DNA of 64,000 nucleotides from an uncultured Alphaproteobacteria bacterium (GCA_902518895.1 CABYHL010000003.1:1-64000); one strand, 5' to 3'; shown: positions 41,417 through 57,645, counted from the stretch's first letter. The notes: generated by a model from the letters alone, not told the origin. Program-made: numbers and translations.

Positions 41417-42814
41417 ATGGAAGATTTTGATTTAATAGTAATTGGTGCGGGACCTGGCGGATATGTAGCTGCAATCAGAGCAGCTCAACTTGGAATGAAG
41501 GTTGCTTGTATAGAAAAAGAGCCATCACTCGGTGGAACTTGTTTGAACATTGGATGCATACCTTCTAAAGCATTATTAAATTCATCTGAAAAATTTTATG
41601 AAATTTCAAATCATGCTGCAGAGCATGGCATAAAAACATCAAAGATAGATTTAGACCTAAATGTTTTGATGGATCGCAAAACTAAGATAGTAAAAAAACT
41701 CACAACAGGGATCGGTTTTTTATTTAAGAAAAATAAAATAACACATATCCCTGGCATGGCTTCATTTGTAGATAAAAATACTATTTCTATTACAAATGGA
41801 AAAAATGAAATTACTGCCAGTGCTAAAAATTTTATTATCGCAACAGGATCATCTTCTATTGAGATACCAAATATTCCTGTTGATGAAAAACAAATAGTAT
41901 CTTCAACAGGTGCTCTTTCTCTACCTAAAATACCAACATCACTCCTAGTTATTGGTGGTGGATATATTGGACTAGAGATGGGATCAGTATGGAGTAGATT
42001 AGGCTCAAAGGTAACAGTTGTTGAAGCTCTTGACAGAATTGTTCCAACTATGGATGCTGAAATTGCAAAAGAGTTTATGAAAATGTTAACTAAACAAGGA
42101 TTAGAATTTAAATTATCTCATAAAGTTAGTTCTGCAAAATCTGGTAAGTCTGGTGTAGATGTTGAGATGGAAACATTAGATAAAAAGAAAATAAAAGAAA
42201 ACTACGAAATAGTTTTAATGTCAGTAGGAAGAAAACCAAATACAGAGGGACTGGGTCTCGAAAAAATTGGTATTAAATTAACCGCAAAAAAATCCATTGA
42301 AATTAAAGATAATTTTCAAACTTCTGTTGAAGGAATCTACGCAATTGGTGATGTAGCTCCAGGACCAATGCTAGCACACAAAGCTGAAGAAGAAGGAGTT
42401 GCTTGTGTTGAATTTATAAACGGTCAAAAACCTCATATAAACTACGACGCTATACCAGCGATTGTTTATACCAATCCAGAGATAGCATCAGTTGGAAAAA
42501 CAGAGGAACAACTCAAGCAAGAAAAGAAAGACTTCAAGGTTGGAAAATTTCCTTTTATGGCAAATGGTCGTGCCTTAACTACCTCCGCATCAGAAGGATT
42601 TGTTAAAATTTTGGTTGATAAACAAACAGATGAAATTTTAGGTGCTCATATAATCGGTCATGATGCTGGACAACTGATCGCTGAAATTGTTACGACAATA
42701 GAATTTGGTGGTAGTGCAGAAGATATTGCTAGAGTATGTCATGCTCATCCGACAACTAGTGAAGCAGTAAAAGAAGCAGCTTTAAGTGTTGATGGTAGAG
42801 CAATTCATATTTAA
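41417..42814 (+). CDS. lpdA: Dihydrolipoyl dehydrogenase
   Basis: LGGTCLNIGCIPSKALLNSSE; CHAHPTTSEAVKEAAL. Confidence 0.97.
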   Translation: MEDFDLIVIGAGPGGYVAAIRAAQLGMKVACIEKEPSLGGTCLNIGCIPSKALLNSSEKFYEISNHAAEHGIKTSKIDLDLNVLMDRKTKIVKKLTTGIGFLFKKNKITHIPGMASFVDKNTISITNGKNEITASAKNFIIATGSSSIEIPNIPVDEKQIVSSTGALSLPKIPTSLLVIGGGYIGLEMGSVWSRLGSKVTVVEALDRIVPTMDAEIAKEFMKMLTKQGLEFKLSHKVSSAKSGKSGVDVEMETLDKKKIKENYEIVLMSVGRKPNTEGLGLEKIGIKLTAKKSIEIKDNFQTSVEGIYAIGDVAPGPMLAHKAEEEGVACVEFINGQKPHINYDAIPAIVYTNPEIASVGKTEEQLKQEKKDFKVGKFPFMANGRALTTSASEGFVKILVDKQTDEILGAHIIGHDAGQLIAEIVTTIEFGGSAEDIARVCHAHPTTSEAVKEAALSVDGRAIHI

Positions 42815-43014
42815 ATTTTAGCTAGATCCATTCCTTTTTTGTATTTTTTTGATGATTGTTTTACAATTGCTTGACCGCATCTCATAACTTTTCTTTTATG
42901 ATCAAAAGTCATTTTTGGCTCACCATGTAATTTCCATCCATTAGAGAGTGCCTCTGTTACTCTTTGGCAAAAATCAACAGTGTCATCATCTGTAATAAAT
43001 CTATAACCTTTCAT
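42811..43014 (-). CDS. DUF1737 domain protein
   Basis: YRFITDDDTVDFCQRVTEALSNGWKLHGEP. Confidence 0.85.
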   Translation of the reverse strand: MKGYRFITDDDTVDFCQRVTEALSNGWKLHGEPKMTFDHKRKVMRCGQAIVKQSSKKYKKGMDLAKI

Positions 43015-43026
43015 TTTACCTTCCTT

Positions 43027-43689
43027 TCATTTAATACTTAATAAATTTACTTCTATAATTTTAATTAAGTACTCAACAAGATCAGTTTGCATATCAACTG
43101 TAAATTTATTTTTATCTTTTGATCCCATAGCCAATATTAGAGTATCTTCACGAAATTTAACTTTTAATAAAATATATGATTTTATTGTTGCTGATTTATT
43201 AGGAAAAAATAAAAGTAAACCTTTAGGATTTTGATTTAAATTTGTAACCATTTTGTTTTTAAAATAACTATTTGCAATTTTAATATCCAGTTGTGATAAA
43301 TTTTCTGCTCTAATATTTTCATTTGTAACAAAACAATTCATTTCATCACAACCTAAAATTGTTTTAAGATCATTTTTAATTAAGCTTATTAATTTTTGTA
43401 AACTTTTTACATTTAGAATTCTAATTGTAGATTTTAGAATTCTTTTTTGAGCATTTAAATGACTTTTTCCTGCAAGTAGTACTTTTGTCATTTGATTTTG
43501 TAGATCTATATTTTGTTGCGATATTTTTTTATATCTATAAGCTTCTAAATCAACAACCTTATCAGAACTATTATCTAAGGTTGGAAAATTTAGTTCATTA
43601 ACTAATTCTGAATTTTTAATAAAAAAATTTTTATTTTTTTTTAAAAAATTTATTATTTGTTTTTCACTAATTTCATCTTCATGCGCCAT
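43027..43689 (-). CDS. DUF484 family protein
   Basis: ISEKQIINFLKKNKNFFIKNSELVNELNFP...VVDLEAYRYKKISQQNIDLQNQM. Start trimmed to the ATG at 43689 (ORF track 43731 overlaps the upstream gene). Confidence 0.82.
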   Translation of the reverse strand: MAHEDEISEKQIINFLKKNKNFFIKNSELVNELNFPTLDNSSDKVVDLEAYRYKKISQQNIDLQNQMTKVLLAGKSHLNAQKRILKSTIRILNVKSLQKLISLIKNDLKTILGCDEMNCFVTNENIRAENLSQLDIKIANSYFKNKMVTNLNQNPKGLLLFFPNKSATIKSYILLKVKFREDTLILAMGSKDKNKFTVDMQTDLVEYLIKIIEVNLLSIK

Positions 43690-43694
43690 GATGA

Positions 43695-44354
43695 TTATTT
43701 TGGCAAGATTTGCTGTCCTGTTTTTGCCCAATCATCAAGAAATGCTTTCAGCCCTTTATCTGTGAGAGGATGTTTATATAATTCGTGAATAACTTTAGGT
43801 GGTAGAGTTGAAACATGGGCACCAATCACAGCTGCATCAATAAGATGTTGAGTATTTCTTACTGAAGCAACTAATACTTCAGTATCAAATCCATAATTTT
43901 CATACATTATTACTATATCTGAAATTAGATCCATACCTTTTTCACCAATATCATCGAGTCTTCCCACAAATGGAGAAATAAATGTTGCACCAACCTTAGC
44001 GGCTAGTAATGCTTGAGCAGCACTAAAACACAACGTTACATTTACCATGATATCTTTTTCTCTAAGAGCTTTGCATGTCTGAAGACCAGCGGGTGTAAGA
44101 GGAACTTTTACAGCAACATTCTTAGCTAATGATGCTAAGTATTCACCTTCTTCAAGCATTTTGTCATATTCCGTTGCTGTCACTTCTGCACTTACTGGAC
44201 CAGATACTATGGAACAAATTGTTTTAATTGTTTCCCCCATATCTTTATCACTTTTTGCAATTAGAGATGGGTTTGTCGTAACACCGTCTATTAATCCACT
44301 AGGCATTAACTCTTCGATCTGAGGTATATTGGCAGTGTCTATAAAAAATTTCAT
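43695..44354 (-). CDS. tal: Transaldolase / fructose-6-phosphate aldolase family
   Basis: [49 protein letters not shown]. Confidence 0.93.
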   Translation of the reverse strand: MKFFIDTANIPQIEELMPSGLIDGVTTNPSLIAKSDKDMGETIKTICSIVSGPVSAEVTATEYDKMLEEGEYLASLAKNVAVKVPLTPAGLQTCKALREKDIMVNVTLCFSAAQALLAAKVGATFISPFVGRLDDIGEKGMDLISDIVIMYENYGFDTEVLVASVRNTQHLIDAAVIGAHVSTLPPKVIHELYKHPLTDKGLKAFLDDWAKTGQQILPK

Positions 44355-44417
44355 TGTTTGTTGTATACCATATACAAGTTATTTAGAAAGTTAACATATA
44401 AAAAATACGTAAATATA

Positions 44418-46373
44418 ATGTTGTACGATGTAGTAGTAACAAGACCTTTCGACAAAGTTTTCACTTATTATTCAACAAATGAACAACTTGAAATTGGTCA
44501 AGTAGTTTTAGTTCCATTTGGAAAAAAAATAGAAGCTGGAATTATTTGGAAGAAGAATGTTAAAAATCCTGGTTACGAAATTAAAGAGGTTACAAAAATT
44601 TGTAATGATCTTATCCTTCAGAATTCTTCAATCGATTTTATAAATTGGATCGCAAGCTATACTTTAGCTCCACTAGGAGCAGTTTTAAAATTATTTCTTA
44701 TTAATAATGATATAGTTGAATTTGATAAAGAAAAATTAGATAGTTTCAATAACACCGAACCTTCTTTAGTGACCTTGAGTGAAGAGCAAGCAAATTCATT
44801 TAAAGAAATCACCCAATCATTTAATAAATTAAACAAACCTGTTTTATTAGAAGGTGTAACAGGCTCTGGTAAAACTGAAGTATATTTTGAAATAATAGAT
44901 AAATTTTTAAAAGAAAAAAAACAAATATTAATAATGGTTCCAGAAATTAGCTTAACACCGCAATTAGAGACAAGAGTAAAGAAGCGTTTTGGAATGGAAG
45001 TATGTTTGTGGCATTCTAAAATTACAAAAAAAAATAGGAAAAAAATTTGGCATAAATGTTTTACCGGAGATCCAGTCATTGTTATTGGTGCTCGTTCAAG
45101 TTTGTTTCTTCCTTTTACAAACTTAGGATTAATTGTTGTCGATGAAGAACATGACTCTAGTTATAAACAAGAGGACAATATACGTTACCAAGCAAGAGAT
45201 CTTGCAGTTGTAAGAGCTAAAATTGAAAAAAATTTTATATTATTAGCTTCGGCAACACCATCTTTAGAAACAATAAATAATGTTAAAATTAAAAAATATA
45301 ATCAAGTCTATTTATCAAAACAATTTTCTGGAACTCCATTACCTGAAATTACTATAATTGATTTAAATAAAAATAAACTTGGAAAAGATAAATGGATATC
45401 ACAATCAATTATAGATTCTATTTCTCACTGCTTAGAAAATAAAGAACAAACTCTTATTTTTTTAAATCGTAGAGGATACTCACCATTAACTTTGTGTAAT
45501 AGTTGTGGATTCAGATATGAATGTGATCAATGTTCATCATGGATGGTTATGCATCAACACAAAAAAGTTTTCTTATGCCATCAATGTGGAACTATAAAAA
45601 AATTAAATTTAGATTGTCCACAATGTAATGAAAAAGATAGTATAAAATTTGTTGGTCCTGGTGTTGAGAGAGTTGCAGAGGAGCTAAAAGAATTATTTCC
45701 TGGAAAAAAAATTTCCATCATGTCTAGTGACAACGTTAACACACCAAACAAAATTAAAAAATTTATAACTGATATAAATAACAAAGATATAGATATAATT
45801 GTAGCCACACAAATTATGGCAAAAGGATATGATTTTCCAAATTTGTCTTTAGTAGGAATCGTTGATGCGGACGCAGGTTTATTTGGTGGTGATCCTAGGG
45901 CTATAGAAAAAACTTTTAATCTACTTCAGCAAGTTGGAGGAAGAGCTGGTAGAGGAAAAAAAATTGGTAAAGTTTTTCTTCAAACATATTTTCCAGATCA
46001 AGAAATAATTAAGTCGATTCAACTTAGAGAAAGAGAGGCTTTTATTGAAAAAGCTTTAGAAGAGAGAAAGAATTTTAATATTCCTCCTTTTGGTTTTATG
46101 ACTTCAATAATTCTTTCTAGTCATACAAAGGCATTAGTTCTGAAACACGCTTCAAGACTGGTTCAACAAGATCAAAATAGTGAAAATATTAAAGTTCTAG
46201 GTCCGGTTGAGGCTCCAATTTCTTTGCTTAGAGGACAATATCGGTACAGAATATTATTGAAAAGCAAAAGTAGAAAAAATCTCAATAAATTTACAAAAAA
46301 AATTGTTGAAAAGACTAAACTACCTTCTTCTGTAAAGTTAATTATTGATGTTGATCCCTACTCATTTATGTAA
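44418..46373 (+). CDS. priA: Primosomal replication protein N' (helicase PriA)
   Basis: GVTGSGKTEVYFEII; VVDEEHDSSYKQEDNIRYQARDLAVVRA; zinc cysteines CNSCGFRYECDQCSSW. Start moved to the ATG at 44418 (MLYDVVVTRPFDKVF). Confidence 0.95.
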   Translation: MLYDVVVTRPFDKVFTYYSTNEQLEIGQVVLVPFGKKIEAGIIWKKNVKNPGYEIKEVTKICNDLILQNSSIDFINWIASYTLAPLGAVLKLFLINNDIVEFDKEKLDSFNNTEPSLVTLSEEQANSFKEITQSFNKLNKPVLLEGVTGSGKTEVYFEIIDKFLKEKKQILIMVPEISLTPQLETRVKKRFGMEVCLWHSKITKKNRKKIWHKCFTGDPVIVIGARSSLFLPFTNLGLIVVDEEHDSSYKQEDNIRYQARDLAVVRAKIEKNFILLASATPSLETINNVKIKKYNQVYLSKQFSGTPLPEITIIDLNKNKLGKDKWISQSIIDSISHCLENKEQTLIFLNRRGYSPLTLCNSCGFRYECDQCSSWMVMHQHKKVFLCHQCGTIKKLNLDCPQCNEKDSIKFVGPGVERVAEELKELFPGKKISIMSSDNVNTPNKIKKFITDINNKDIDIIVATQIMAKGYDFPNLSLVGIVDADAGLFGGDPRAIEKTFNLLQQVGGRAGRGKKIGKVFLQTYFPDQEIIKSIQLREREAFIEKALEERKNFNIPPFGFMTSIILSSHTKALVLKHASRLVQQDQNSENIKVLGPVEAPISLLRGQYRYRILLKSKSRKNLNKFTKKIVEKTKLPSSVKLIIDVDPYSFM

Positions 46374-46491
46374 TTTACCCACAATTTTAAAAATATCTTC
46401 AATTTAACTCATTTGACGCACAAACTGACAGTTTACCTACTTTTTCTGATGTGTTAATAGCCTATTTTTAAACTTCTTATGAACATAACTT

Positions 46492-47049
46492 ATGGCATCT
46501 AACACGTTATCTGGAGACCTTATATCTGAAAGATACGGAGCAGCTCTGTATGATCTTGCATCTGAAAAAAAATGCATTGATGATATTCTATATGATTTTG
46601 AATTAGTGCAAAACGCATTGAAAGAAAGTTCAGAATTGAGACAAGTTATTAAAAGTCCATTAGTAAATTCAGATGAGAAGCTTAATATTTTGCTAAAATT
46701 ATTTTCTAAAGCAAATTTACATAATCTTACGACAACTTTTTTAAAAGTTCTTGATAACAATAAGAGAATTTCAAATATCGCTTCTATCATTTTACAATTT
46801 AAAAAAATAAACTCTGAAAAAAGGGGTGATATTACTGCTGACGTAACATCAGCAAATATATTATCTGATGATGAAAAAAATAATATTACAAATCAGCTTA
46901 AAAAATCTTTAGGTGAAAAATTATCTTTAAATTTTGATGTTGATGGAGACATTATAGGCGGTTTAATTGTTAAGGTTGGTTCCAAAATGATTGATACATC
47001 TATAGCTAATAAAATTAATAAACTTAAAATTGCAATGAAGGGGGCATAA
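46492..47049 (+). CDS. atpH: ATP synthase delta subunit
   Basis: [22 protein letters not shown]; first gene of the F1 cluster. Confidence 0.95.
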   Translation: MASNTLSGDLISERYGAALYDLASEKKCIDDILYDFELVQNALKESSELRQVIKSPLVNSDEKLNILLKLFSKANLHNLTTTFLKVLDNNKRISNIASIILQFKKINSEKRGDITADVTSANILSDDEKNNITNQLKKSLGEKLSLNFDVDGDIIGGLIVKVGSKMIDTSIANKINKLKIAMKGA

Positions 47050-48584
47050 TGGAAATTAAAGCTGCAGAAATATCGTCTGTAATTAAAGACCAAATAGCTA
47101 ATTTTGAAACTAAAGCGGATGTTGCTGAGGTTGGAACAGTACTAAGTGTTGGAGATGGAATTGCACGTGTGTATGGTCTTGATCAAGTACAAGCTGGAGA
47201 GATGGTAGAATTCCCAGGCGGCATTAAAGGTATGGCCCTCAACCTTGAAATGGATAACGTTGGTGTTTCAATCTTTGGTGATGATACTGGAATTAAAGAA
47301 GGTGACACAGTTAAACGTACAGGAGAAATTGTTGACGTTCCTGTGGGAAAAGAATTGCTAGGACGTGTTGTTGATGGTCTAGGAAATCCTATTGATGGTA
47401 AAGGACCTATTCAATCATCTGAAAAGAGAAGAATTGAATTAAAAGCTCCAGGCATTATTCCTCGCCAAAGTGTATCTGAACCAATGCAGACAGGTATTAA
47501 AGCACTTGATGCTCTTGTTCCAGTTGGAAGAGGACAACGTGAATTAATAATTGGTGATAGACAAACAGGTAAAACTGCTGTTGCCATTGATACAATCTTA
47601 AATCAAAAATCTGTAAATCAATCAGACAATGAAAAAGAAAAGTTATATTGTATCTATGTTGCGATTGGTCAGAAAAGATCAACAGTTGCTCAAATTGTAA
47701 AAACGCTAGAAGATAATGGTGCTATGGAATACACAATTGTTGTATCTGCAACTGCATCAGAGCCTGCACCTTTGCAATTTTTATCTGCTTATACTGGTTG
47801 TACAATGGGAGAATATTTTAGAGATAATGGTATGCATGCATTAATTGTTTATGATGATTTATCAAAGCAAGCTGTTGCTTACAGACAGATGTCGCTTCTT
47901 TTAAGAAGACCTCCTGGACGTGAAGCATATCCTGGAGATGTATTTTACATTCATAGTCGTCTTTTAGAAAGAGCTGCCAAAATGAGTGATGAACATGGTG
48001 GTGGAAGTTTAACTGCTCTTCCAATTATTGAGACTCAAGCTGGAGACTTATCTGCTTACATTCCAACAAATGTTATTTCCATTACGGATGGACAAATATT
48101 TTTAGAAACAAACTTATTTTTTGCTGGTATTCGTCCTGCGATTAACGTTGGTCTTTCTGTAAGCCGTGTTGGTTCTGCAGCTCAAACAAAAGCAATGAAA
48201 AAAATTGCTGGTCCTGTAAAACTAGAATTAGCTCAATATCGTGAGATGGCTGCTTTTGCCCAGTTTGCATCAGATTTAGATGCTTCAACGAAACAATTAC
48301 TTGATCGTGGTGCAAGACTAGTTGAAATCTTAAAACAAGGTCAATATTCACCACTAACGGTTTCAGAGCAAGTTGTATCTATTTATGCAGGTGTACGCGG
48401 ATATCTTGATAAAGTTGCTGTAGGTGATGTAGTCAAGTTTGAAGCAGAAGTTTTAAATGAGATTAGAACTAAGCATAGTGATTTATTAGATGCAATTGCC
48501 AATGAAAAAGAATTATCTAAAGAAAATGATGATAAATTAAAATCAATCTTAGATAATTTGGTTGGAAAGTTTGCAAGTAACTAA
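47049..48584 (+). CDS. atpA: ATP synthase alpha subunit
   Basis: [19 protein letters not shown]; full-length F1 alpha. Confidence 0.98.
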   Translation: MEIKAAEISSVIKDQIANFETKADVAEVGTVLSVGDGIARVYGLDQVQAGEMVEFPGGIKGMALNLEMDNVGVSIFGDDTGIKEGDTVKRTGEIVDVPVGKELLGRVVDGLGNPIDGKGPIQSSEKRRIELKAPGIIPRQSVSEPMQTGIKALDALVPVGRGQRELIIGDRQTGKTAVAIDTILNQKSVNQSDNEKEKLYCIYVAIGQKRSTVAQIVKTLEDNGAMEYTIVVSATASEPAPLQFLSAYTGCTMGEYFRDNGMHALIVYDDLSKQAVAYRQMSLLLRRPPGREAYPGDVFYIHSRLLERAAKMSDEHGGGSLTALPIIETQAGDLSAYIPTNVISITDGQIFLETNLFFAGIRPAINVGLSVSRVGSAAQTKAMKKIAGPVKLELAQYREMAAFAQFASDLDASTKQLLDRGARLVEILKQGQYSPLTVSEQVVSIYAGVRGYLDKVAVGDVVKFEAEVLNEIRTKHSDLLDAIANEKELSKENDDKLKSILDNLVGKFASN

Positions 48585-48587
48585 TCT

Positions 48588-50912
<2,325 letters not shown>

Positions 50913-50913
<1 letters not shown>

Positions 50914-51311
50914 TGGCAACAATTTCTTTTGATTTAGTTTCTCCAGAAAACCTTGTTTTCAATGATGAAGTTGGTACTATAATTGTCCCTGGTAAAGATG
51001 GCGACTTAGGTATTTTACCAGGACATAGTAAGGTAATGTCCTCTCTTAGACCAGGAAGAGTAATGGTATATAATGAAGATAAAAGTTTAATTAAATCCTT
51101 TTTTGTTTCTGGTGGTTTTGCAGAAATCAATCCTGAAAAATGTATTGTTCTTGCTGAAAGTGTTGTTGAAGTGAATTCTTTAGAAAAAACATCAATTGAA
51201 AAAGAAATACAAGAATTAGAAAATAAGGAAGGCAAAGAAACAGAGGAACAACTTTCTGTGGCTAAAGCAAAATTAGAAGCAATAAATGTAAATTATTACG
51301 ATAAAATTTAA
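50913..51311 (+). CDS. atpC: ATP synthase epsilon subunit
   Basis: FDLVSPENLVFNDEVGTIIVPGKDGDLGILPGHSKVMSSLRPG. Confidence 0.95.
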
Positions 51312-51323
51312 TTTCTCTTTAAA

Positions 51324-51794
51324 TTATACATTAGCTAAATTACTTCTAAATTCTTTTTGAATTTTTATATAAACATTTTTTTTAAATGGTACTGCGTTTC
51401 GGCTAATTTCATCATAATCCATCCATTGCCATTCACTAAATTCGGGATTTTCTGTTCCTACATTTATATCGTTATCAATTCCTGTAAAACGAAATAAAAA
51501 CCACTTTTGAATTTGACCTATGTATTTATCACCCCATGGTAATGTCTTTAGTGTTTCTCTAGGTATGTCATAAGAGATCCATTCTTGAGATGAAGTAATC
51601 AAAGATGCATTATTTGTACCAATCTCTTCCATCATTTCTCTCCAAACTGCTTCTTCAGGATTTTCATTTTCATCGATACCACCTTGAGGCATCTGCCAAT
51701 ATCCACTTGGATGATCTAATCTTCGACCAACTAAAATTTGATTTCTTGCATTGAGAATCATCATTCCCACACATTTTCTATATTTTTTTTGCAT
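51324..51794 (-). CDS. rppH: RNA pyrophosphohydrolase (Nudix)
   Basis: YRKCVGMMILNARNQILVGRRLDHPSGYWQMPQGGIDENENPEEAVWREMMEEIG. Confidence 0.95.
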   Translation of the reverse strand: MQKKYRKCVGMMILNARNQILVGRRLDHPSGYWQMPQGGIDENENPEEAVWREMMEEIGTNNASLITSSQEWISYDIPRETLKTLPWGDKYIGQIQKWFLFRFTGIDNDINVGTENPEFSEWQWMDYDEISRNAVPFKKNVYIKIQKEFRSNLANV

Positions 51795-51796
51795 TA

Positions 51797-53092
51797 TTAT
51801 TCTTGAGTTTCATTAAAGAGACTTACACCTTGCACAAGATCAAAGGCTCTCCGAAGTTGATAATCAATCTCTAAACGTTTTTCAAATTCACTTAATTCAT
51901 TATCTTCATTTTCTTCTACATCTTCTTCATTATTTTTATCAAGAGAATCTTTTAGATCTGATTCAGAAAATCTTTTATAATCAAAAGATTCAAATTCTCC
52001 TTGTTCAATGATTATGTCTGGTACGATCCCCTTACCTTGGATTGATTCACCTGAAGGAGTATAATATCTGGCGGTAGTTAATCTTATACCAGTTAGATTA
52101 TCACTATTTGAAACTTGAAAAGGAATTATTGTTTGAACTGAACCCTTTCCAAAAGATTGTGTACCTATAATGATTGCTCTTTTATGATCTTGAAGTGCGC
52201 CTGCAACAATTTCAGAAGCTGATGCAGAACCACCATCAATAATTACAACAAGTGGTTTTCCATTAGTTTTATCAGATTTTTTTGCACGATATCTTCTTAT
52301 GTCTTTTTTATCTCTGCCTCTTGTTGAAACAATTTCTCCTCTTTCCAAGAATATATCCGTTACCTTAACTGCTTGTGTAAGAAGACCACCTGGGTTTGAT
52401 CGCACATCTAAAACGTAACCCTTTATTTTATTTTCTTGTTCAATCTTTTTTATAGCATTTAGAAGACCACTTTCTGTTTGTTCATTAAAAGATGTTATTC
52501 TTAAGTATCCAATATTGTTAAGCACTTCACTTTTAACTGATCTAATTTTGATATAATCTCTGATAATTTCAATCTCAAAGGGTTCAGTATTTGCTCTTGA
52601 AACAGTAATTACTATTGGCTCACCTTTTTTGCCTCTCATTAATTCAACAGCTTCATTTAGAGTTAGACCAAAAACAGGTGTTTCGTCTATTTGAATAATA
52701 TAATCACCTGCAAGAACTCCAGCATCATATGCCGGCGTATCTTCTATCGGAGCAATGACTTTTACAAAACCTTCTTCCATAGTAATTTCAATACCTAATC
52801 CACCAAATTTACCCTCTGTATCCATTTGCATTTCTTGAAATACTTCTTCATTCATAAAACCAGAATGAGGATCTAAACCTGACAACATTCCATCAATCGC
52901 TTTTTCAATTAATTCTTGATCCGTAACCTCTTCCACATAGGAAGATCTTACCCTGTCAAACACTTGTCCAAATAGATCTAAATATTTGTATTTTTCTTCA
53001 TCTGAAGAAGATCCATATGTTTTAGGTGCAAGAAGTGTAATGAGGGTGAACAGTAGTATTACTTTTAAAAAAACATTTTTTGAAATTATCAT
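51797..53092 (-). CDS. ctpA: C-terminal processing protease (S41), PDZ-containing
   Basis: GLDPHSGFMNEEVFQEM; LRSNPGGLL-type core (DVRSNPGGLLTQAV); GGSASASEIVAGAL; GTQSFGKGSVQT. Confidence 0.94.
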   Translation of the reverse strand: MIISKNVFLKVILLFTLITLLAPKTYGSSSDEEKYKYLDLFGQVFDRVRSSYVEEVTDQELIEKAIDGMLSGLDPHSGFMNEEVFQEMQMDTEGKFGGLGIEITMEEGFVKVIAPIEDTPAYDAGVLAGDYIIQIDETPVFGLTLNEAVELMRGKKGEPIVITVSRANTEPFEIEIIRDYIKIRSVKSEVLNNIGYLRITSFNEQTESGLLNAIKKIEQENKIKGYVLDVRSNPGGLLTQAVKVTDIFLERGEIVSTRGRDKKDIRRYRAKKSDKTNGKPLVVIIDGGSASASEIVAGALQDHKRAIIIGTQSFGKGSVQTIIPFQVSNSDNLTGIRLTTARYYTPSGESIQGKGIVPDIIIEQGEFESFDYKRFSESDLKDSLDKNNEEDVEENEDNELSEFEKRLEIDYQLRRAFDLVQGVSLFNETQE

Positions 53093-53097
53093 ATATT

Positions 53098-53433
53098 TTA
53101 AGCTAGTTTAGTTTGTGAAGAATCAAAGCTTACTTCCCATAATTTTTCTAATGCATATAATTCTCTAATTTCTTGTCGAAACAAATGAACAATAATCTCA
53201 CCTGCATCAACAATTATCCAGTCACATTGAGGTCTTCCTTCAGGATTTGGACACTTTATCCCTGCTTTTTTTAATTTTTTTACCATTTCGTCTGCTGTAG
53301 CATCTGAATGTCTAGTTGACCTACAGGTAGCAATCACAAAGGCATCAGCAACGGATGATTTATTAGATAAATCAATAACTTTTATATCTTCAGCTTTTGC
53401 ATCACTTAGTATTGATACAATATTTTCCGTCAA
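53098..53433 (-). CDS. rsfS: Ribosomal silencing factor RsfS
   Basis: DAKAEDIKVIDLSNKSSVADAFVIATCRSTRHSDATADE; CDWIIVDAGEIIVHLF. Confidence 0.95.
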   Translation of the reverse strand: MTENIVSILSDAKAEDIKVIDLSNKSSVADAFVIATCRSTRHSDATADEMVKKLKKAGIKCPNPEGRPQCDWIIVDAGEIIVHLFRQEIRELYALEKLWEVSFDSSQTKLA

Positions 53434-53446
53434 TGAAGTAAATTTA

Positions 53447-54025
53447 TTAATATTTACCTCTTAATTTATTTCTTTGATTTCTAATTTCAGATGATGAAAT
53501 TTTAATTTCTTTATTTTGAATCAAAGTCCAAGCAGGAATTTTTTTTGAAACATGTTCTATGTCTTGAGCTATATATTTATTATGAATAAATTTCTTTGCT
53601 GCAACACTTTTCAAAGCATTCGTATTATATCCATGTCTTCTAAAAATAACAATAGAGATAATATGAAAAATTGATTGCCATTTTTCCCATTCGTGGAAAT
53701 TAACTAAATTGTCTGCACCCATTAACCAAAAAAATTTAATATTTTTATAATATTGAATTAGAAATTTAATTGTTTGATAAGAGTATTGAGATCTAATTTT
53801 TTTTTCTACTTCTAATATTTTTATAGGAAAATTTTTTGTAATTTGTTTACAATTTTGTAATCTCTCTTCGTATGTTGCGGGCTTTGAAATCTTCAAGGGG
53901 TTTTGAGGTGTAACTAGCCACCAAATCTCATCTAGCTGTAATACTTTTTTAGCTTCATTTGAAATAAATAGATGCCCTCGATGTGGCGGATCAAAAGACC
54001 CTCCCAGAAGTCCAATCTTTTTCAA
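53447..54025 (-). CDS. nadD: Nicotinate-nucleotide adenylyltransferase
   Basis: KIGLLGGSFDPPHRGHLFIS; WWLVTPQNPLK; ISSSEIRNQ. Confidence 0.94.
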   Translation of the reverse strand: MKKIGLLGGSFDPPHRGHLFISNEAKKVLQLDEIWWLVTPQNPLKISKPATYEERLQNCKQITKNFPIKILEVEKKIRSQYSYQTIKFLIQYYKNIKFFWLMGADNLVNFHEWEKWQSIFHIISIVIFRRHGYNTNALKSVAAKKFIHNKYIAQDIEHVSKKIPAWTLIQNKEIKISSSEIRNQRNKLRGKY

Positions 54026-55275
54026 TTAAGGTCTTTCCTGGCCATTACCATTAACTACATATTTAAATGTAGTTAAATGTTTTGTTCCCACTGGTCCTCT
54101 TACATGTATTTTGTCTGTTGAGATTCCTATCTCAGCACCAAAACCAAATTCACCGCCATCCGCAAATTGTGTAGATGCATTTTTAAGTATTATTGCGCTG
54201 TCTATTTTATTATAAAATTTTTCAAAGGTTTTTTCACTTTCTGTAATTATACTTTCTGTATGTCCAGAAGAATAATCATTTATATGCTTAACCGCTCCAT
54301 CAACTCCTGAAACAATTTTTACTGATAAAATTTTATCTAAATATTCTAATGACCAATCTTCTTCACTTGCCGTTTTAAAATCACTATCTAAAGACTGAAT
54401 ATATTCATCACCTCTAATTTCACAATTTACTTCTTTTAGAGGTTCTAATATTTTCATTGCTTCGTCTTTAATTTTTTCATCAATTAAAAGTGTTTCTGCA
54501 GCACCACAAATTTCAGGACGTCTCATTTTGCTATTAAAAACTACTTTTTCTGCAATGCTTAAATCAGCATCTTTATCTACATACACATGACATATACCGT
54601 CTAAATGTTTGATAACGGGTATTTTGCTTGCTGAATTAATTTTTTCAATCAAACCTTTGCCACCTCTAGGAATAATTACGTCAACATAATCTCTCATGCT
54701 TAGCAAATGATCAACCGCTTCTCTTTCAGGTGTATTAATCATTTGGACACAATGTTCAGGGAGTCCAGCTTCTGTGAAAGCATTTGTAATGTTATTTACC
54801 AATTCCTTAGAGGAATGAAAACTATCACTACCACCTCTTAAAATTATACAATTGCCAGATTTTATAGAAAGACAAGAAGCATCAACAGTGACGTTCGGTC
54901 TGGATTCATAAATCACGCCTAATACACCAAGTGGTGTTGAAATTTTACGAAACTGCAAACCATTAGGTCTTTCCCATTTTTCTAATGTAATGCCAATTGG
55001 ATCTGGTATCTCGATAATATCTTCAATGGATGTAATCAATCCATCAATAGATTTTTTAGTTAATGTAAGTCTATTTATTAAAGGCTTAGCTAAAGATTTT
55101 TTTTCACCATTTTCTAAATCTATTTTATTAGCGTCAAGAATTTTATTTCTATTTTTATCTAAATTTTTAGTGAGTTTTTTTAAAGCAAGATTTTTTTGAT
55201 CACTTCTACAGACTTTCATATTTAGAGAGGCAGATTTTGCTCTTTTACCTAATTCAATAATATTATTTTCAATAC

Positions 55276-55279
<4 letters not shown>
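54026..55279 (-). CDS. proA: Glutamate-5-semialdehyde dehydrogenase
   Basis: PLGVLGVIYESRPNVTVDASCLSIKSGNCIILRGGSD; RGPVGTKHLTTFKYV. Confidence 0.96.
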
Positions 55280-57373
<2,094 letters not shown>

Positions 57374-57387
57374 TTAATTAATTGGGA

Positions 57388-57645
57388 TTATTGTTCTGTG
57401 GGAACAACTGATACAAAAGTTCTTACTCTTGTTTTTTTAAAAGTTACTTTTCCATTTATTGTAGCAAATATAGTGTGATCTTTACCTATGCCAACATTAT
57501 CACCTGGATGAAACTTTGTGCCTCGTTGCCTAATAATGATGTTTCCTGCTATTACGTTTTCACCACCAAATTTCTTAACTCCAAGTCTTCGACCCGCAGA
57601 GTCTCTTCCATTCCTAGAACTACCACCTGCTTTTTTCGTTGCCAT
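57388..57645 (-). CDS. rpmA: 50S ribosomal protein L27
   Basis: [29 protein letters not shown]. Confidence 0.98.
   Translation of the reverse strand: MATKKAGGSSRNGRDSAGRRLGVKKFGGENVIAGNIIIRQRGTKFHPGDNVGIGKDHTIFATINGKVTFKKTRVRTFVSVVPTEQ

Noticed and set aside
46374-46491. Possible leader RNA upstream of atpH
   Set aside because: AT-rich with no stable stems by eye; ordinary promoter/leader region.
47497-48354. Minus-strand ORFs inside atpA (47497-47682, 47818-48024, 48142-48354)
   Set aside because: Antisense to a strongly conserved gene; low-complexity His/Gln/Leu-rich shadow translations with no recognisable domain.
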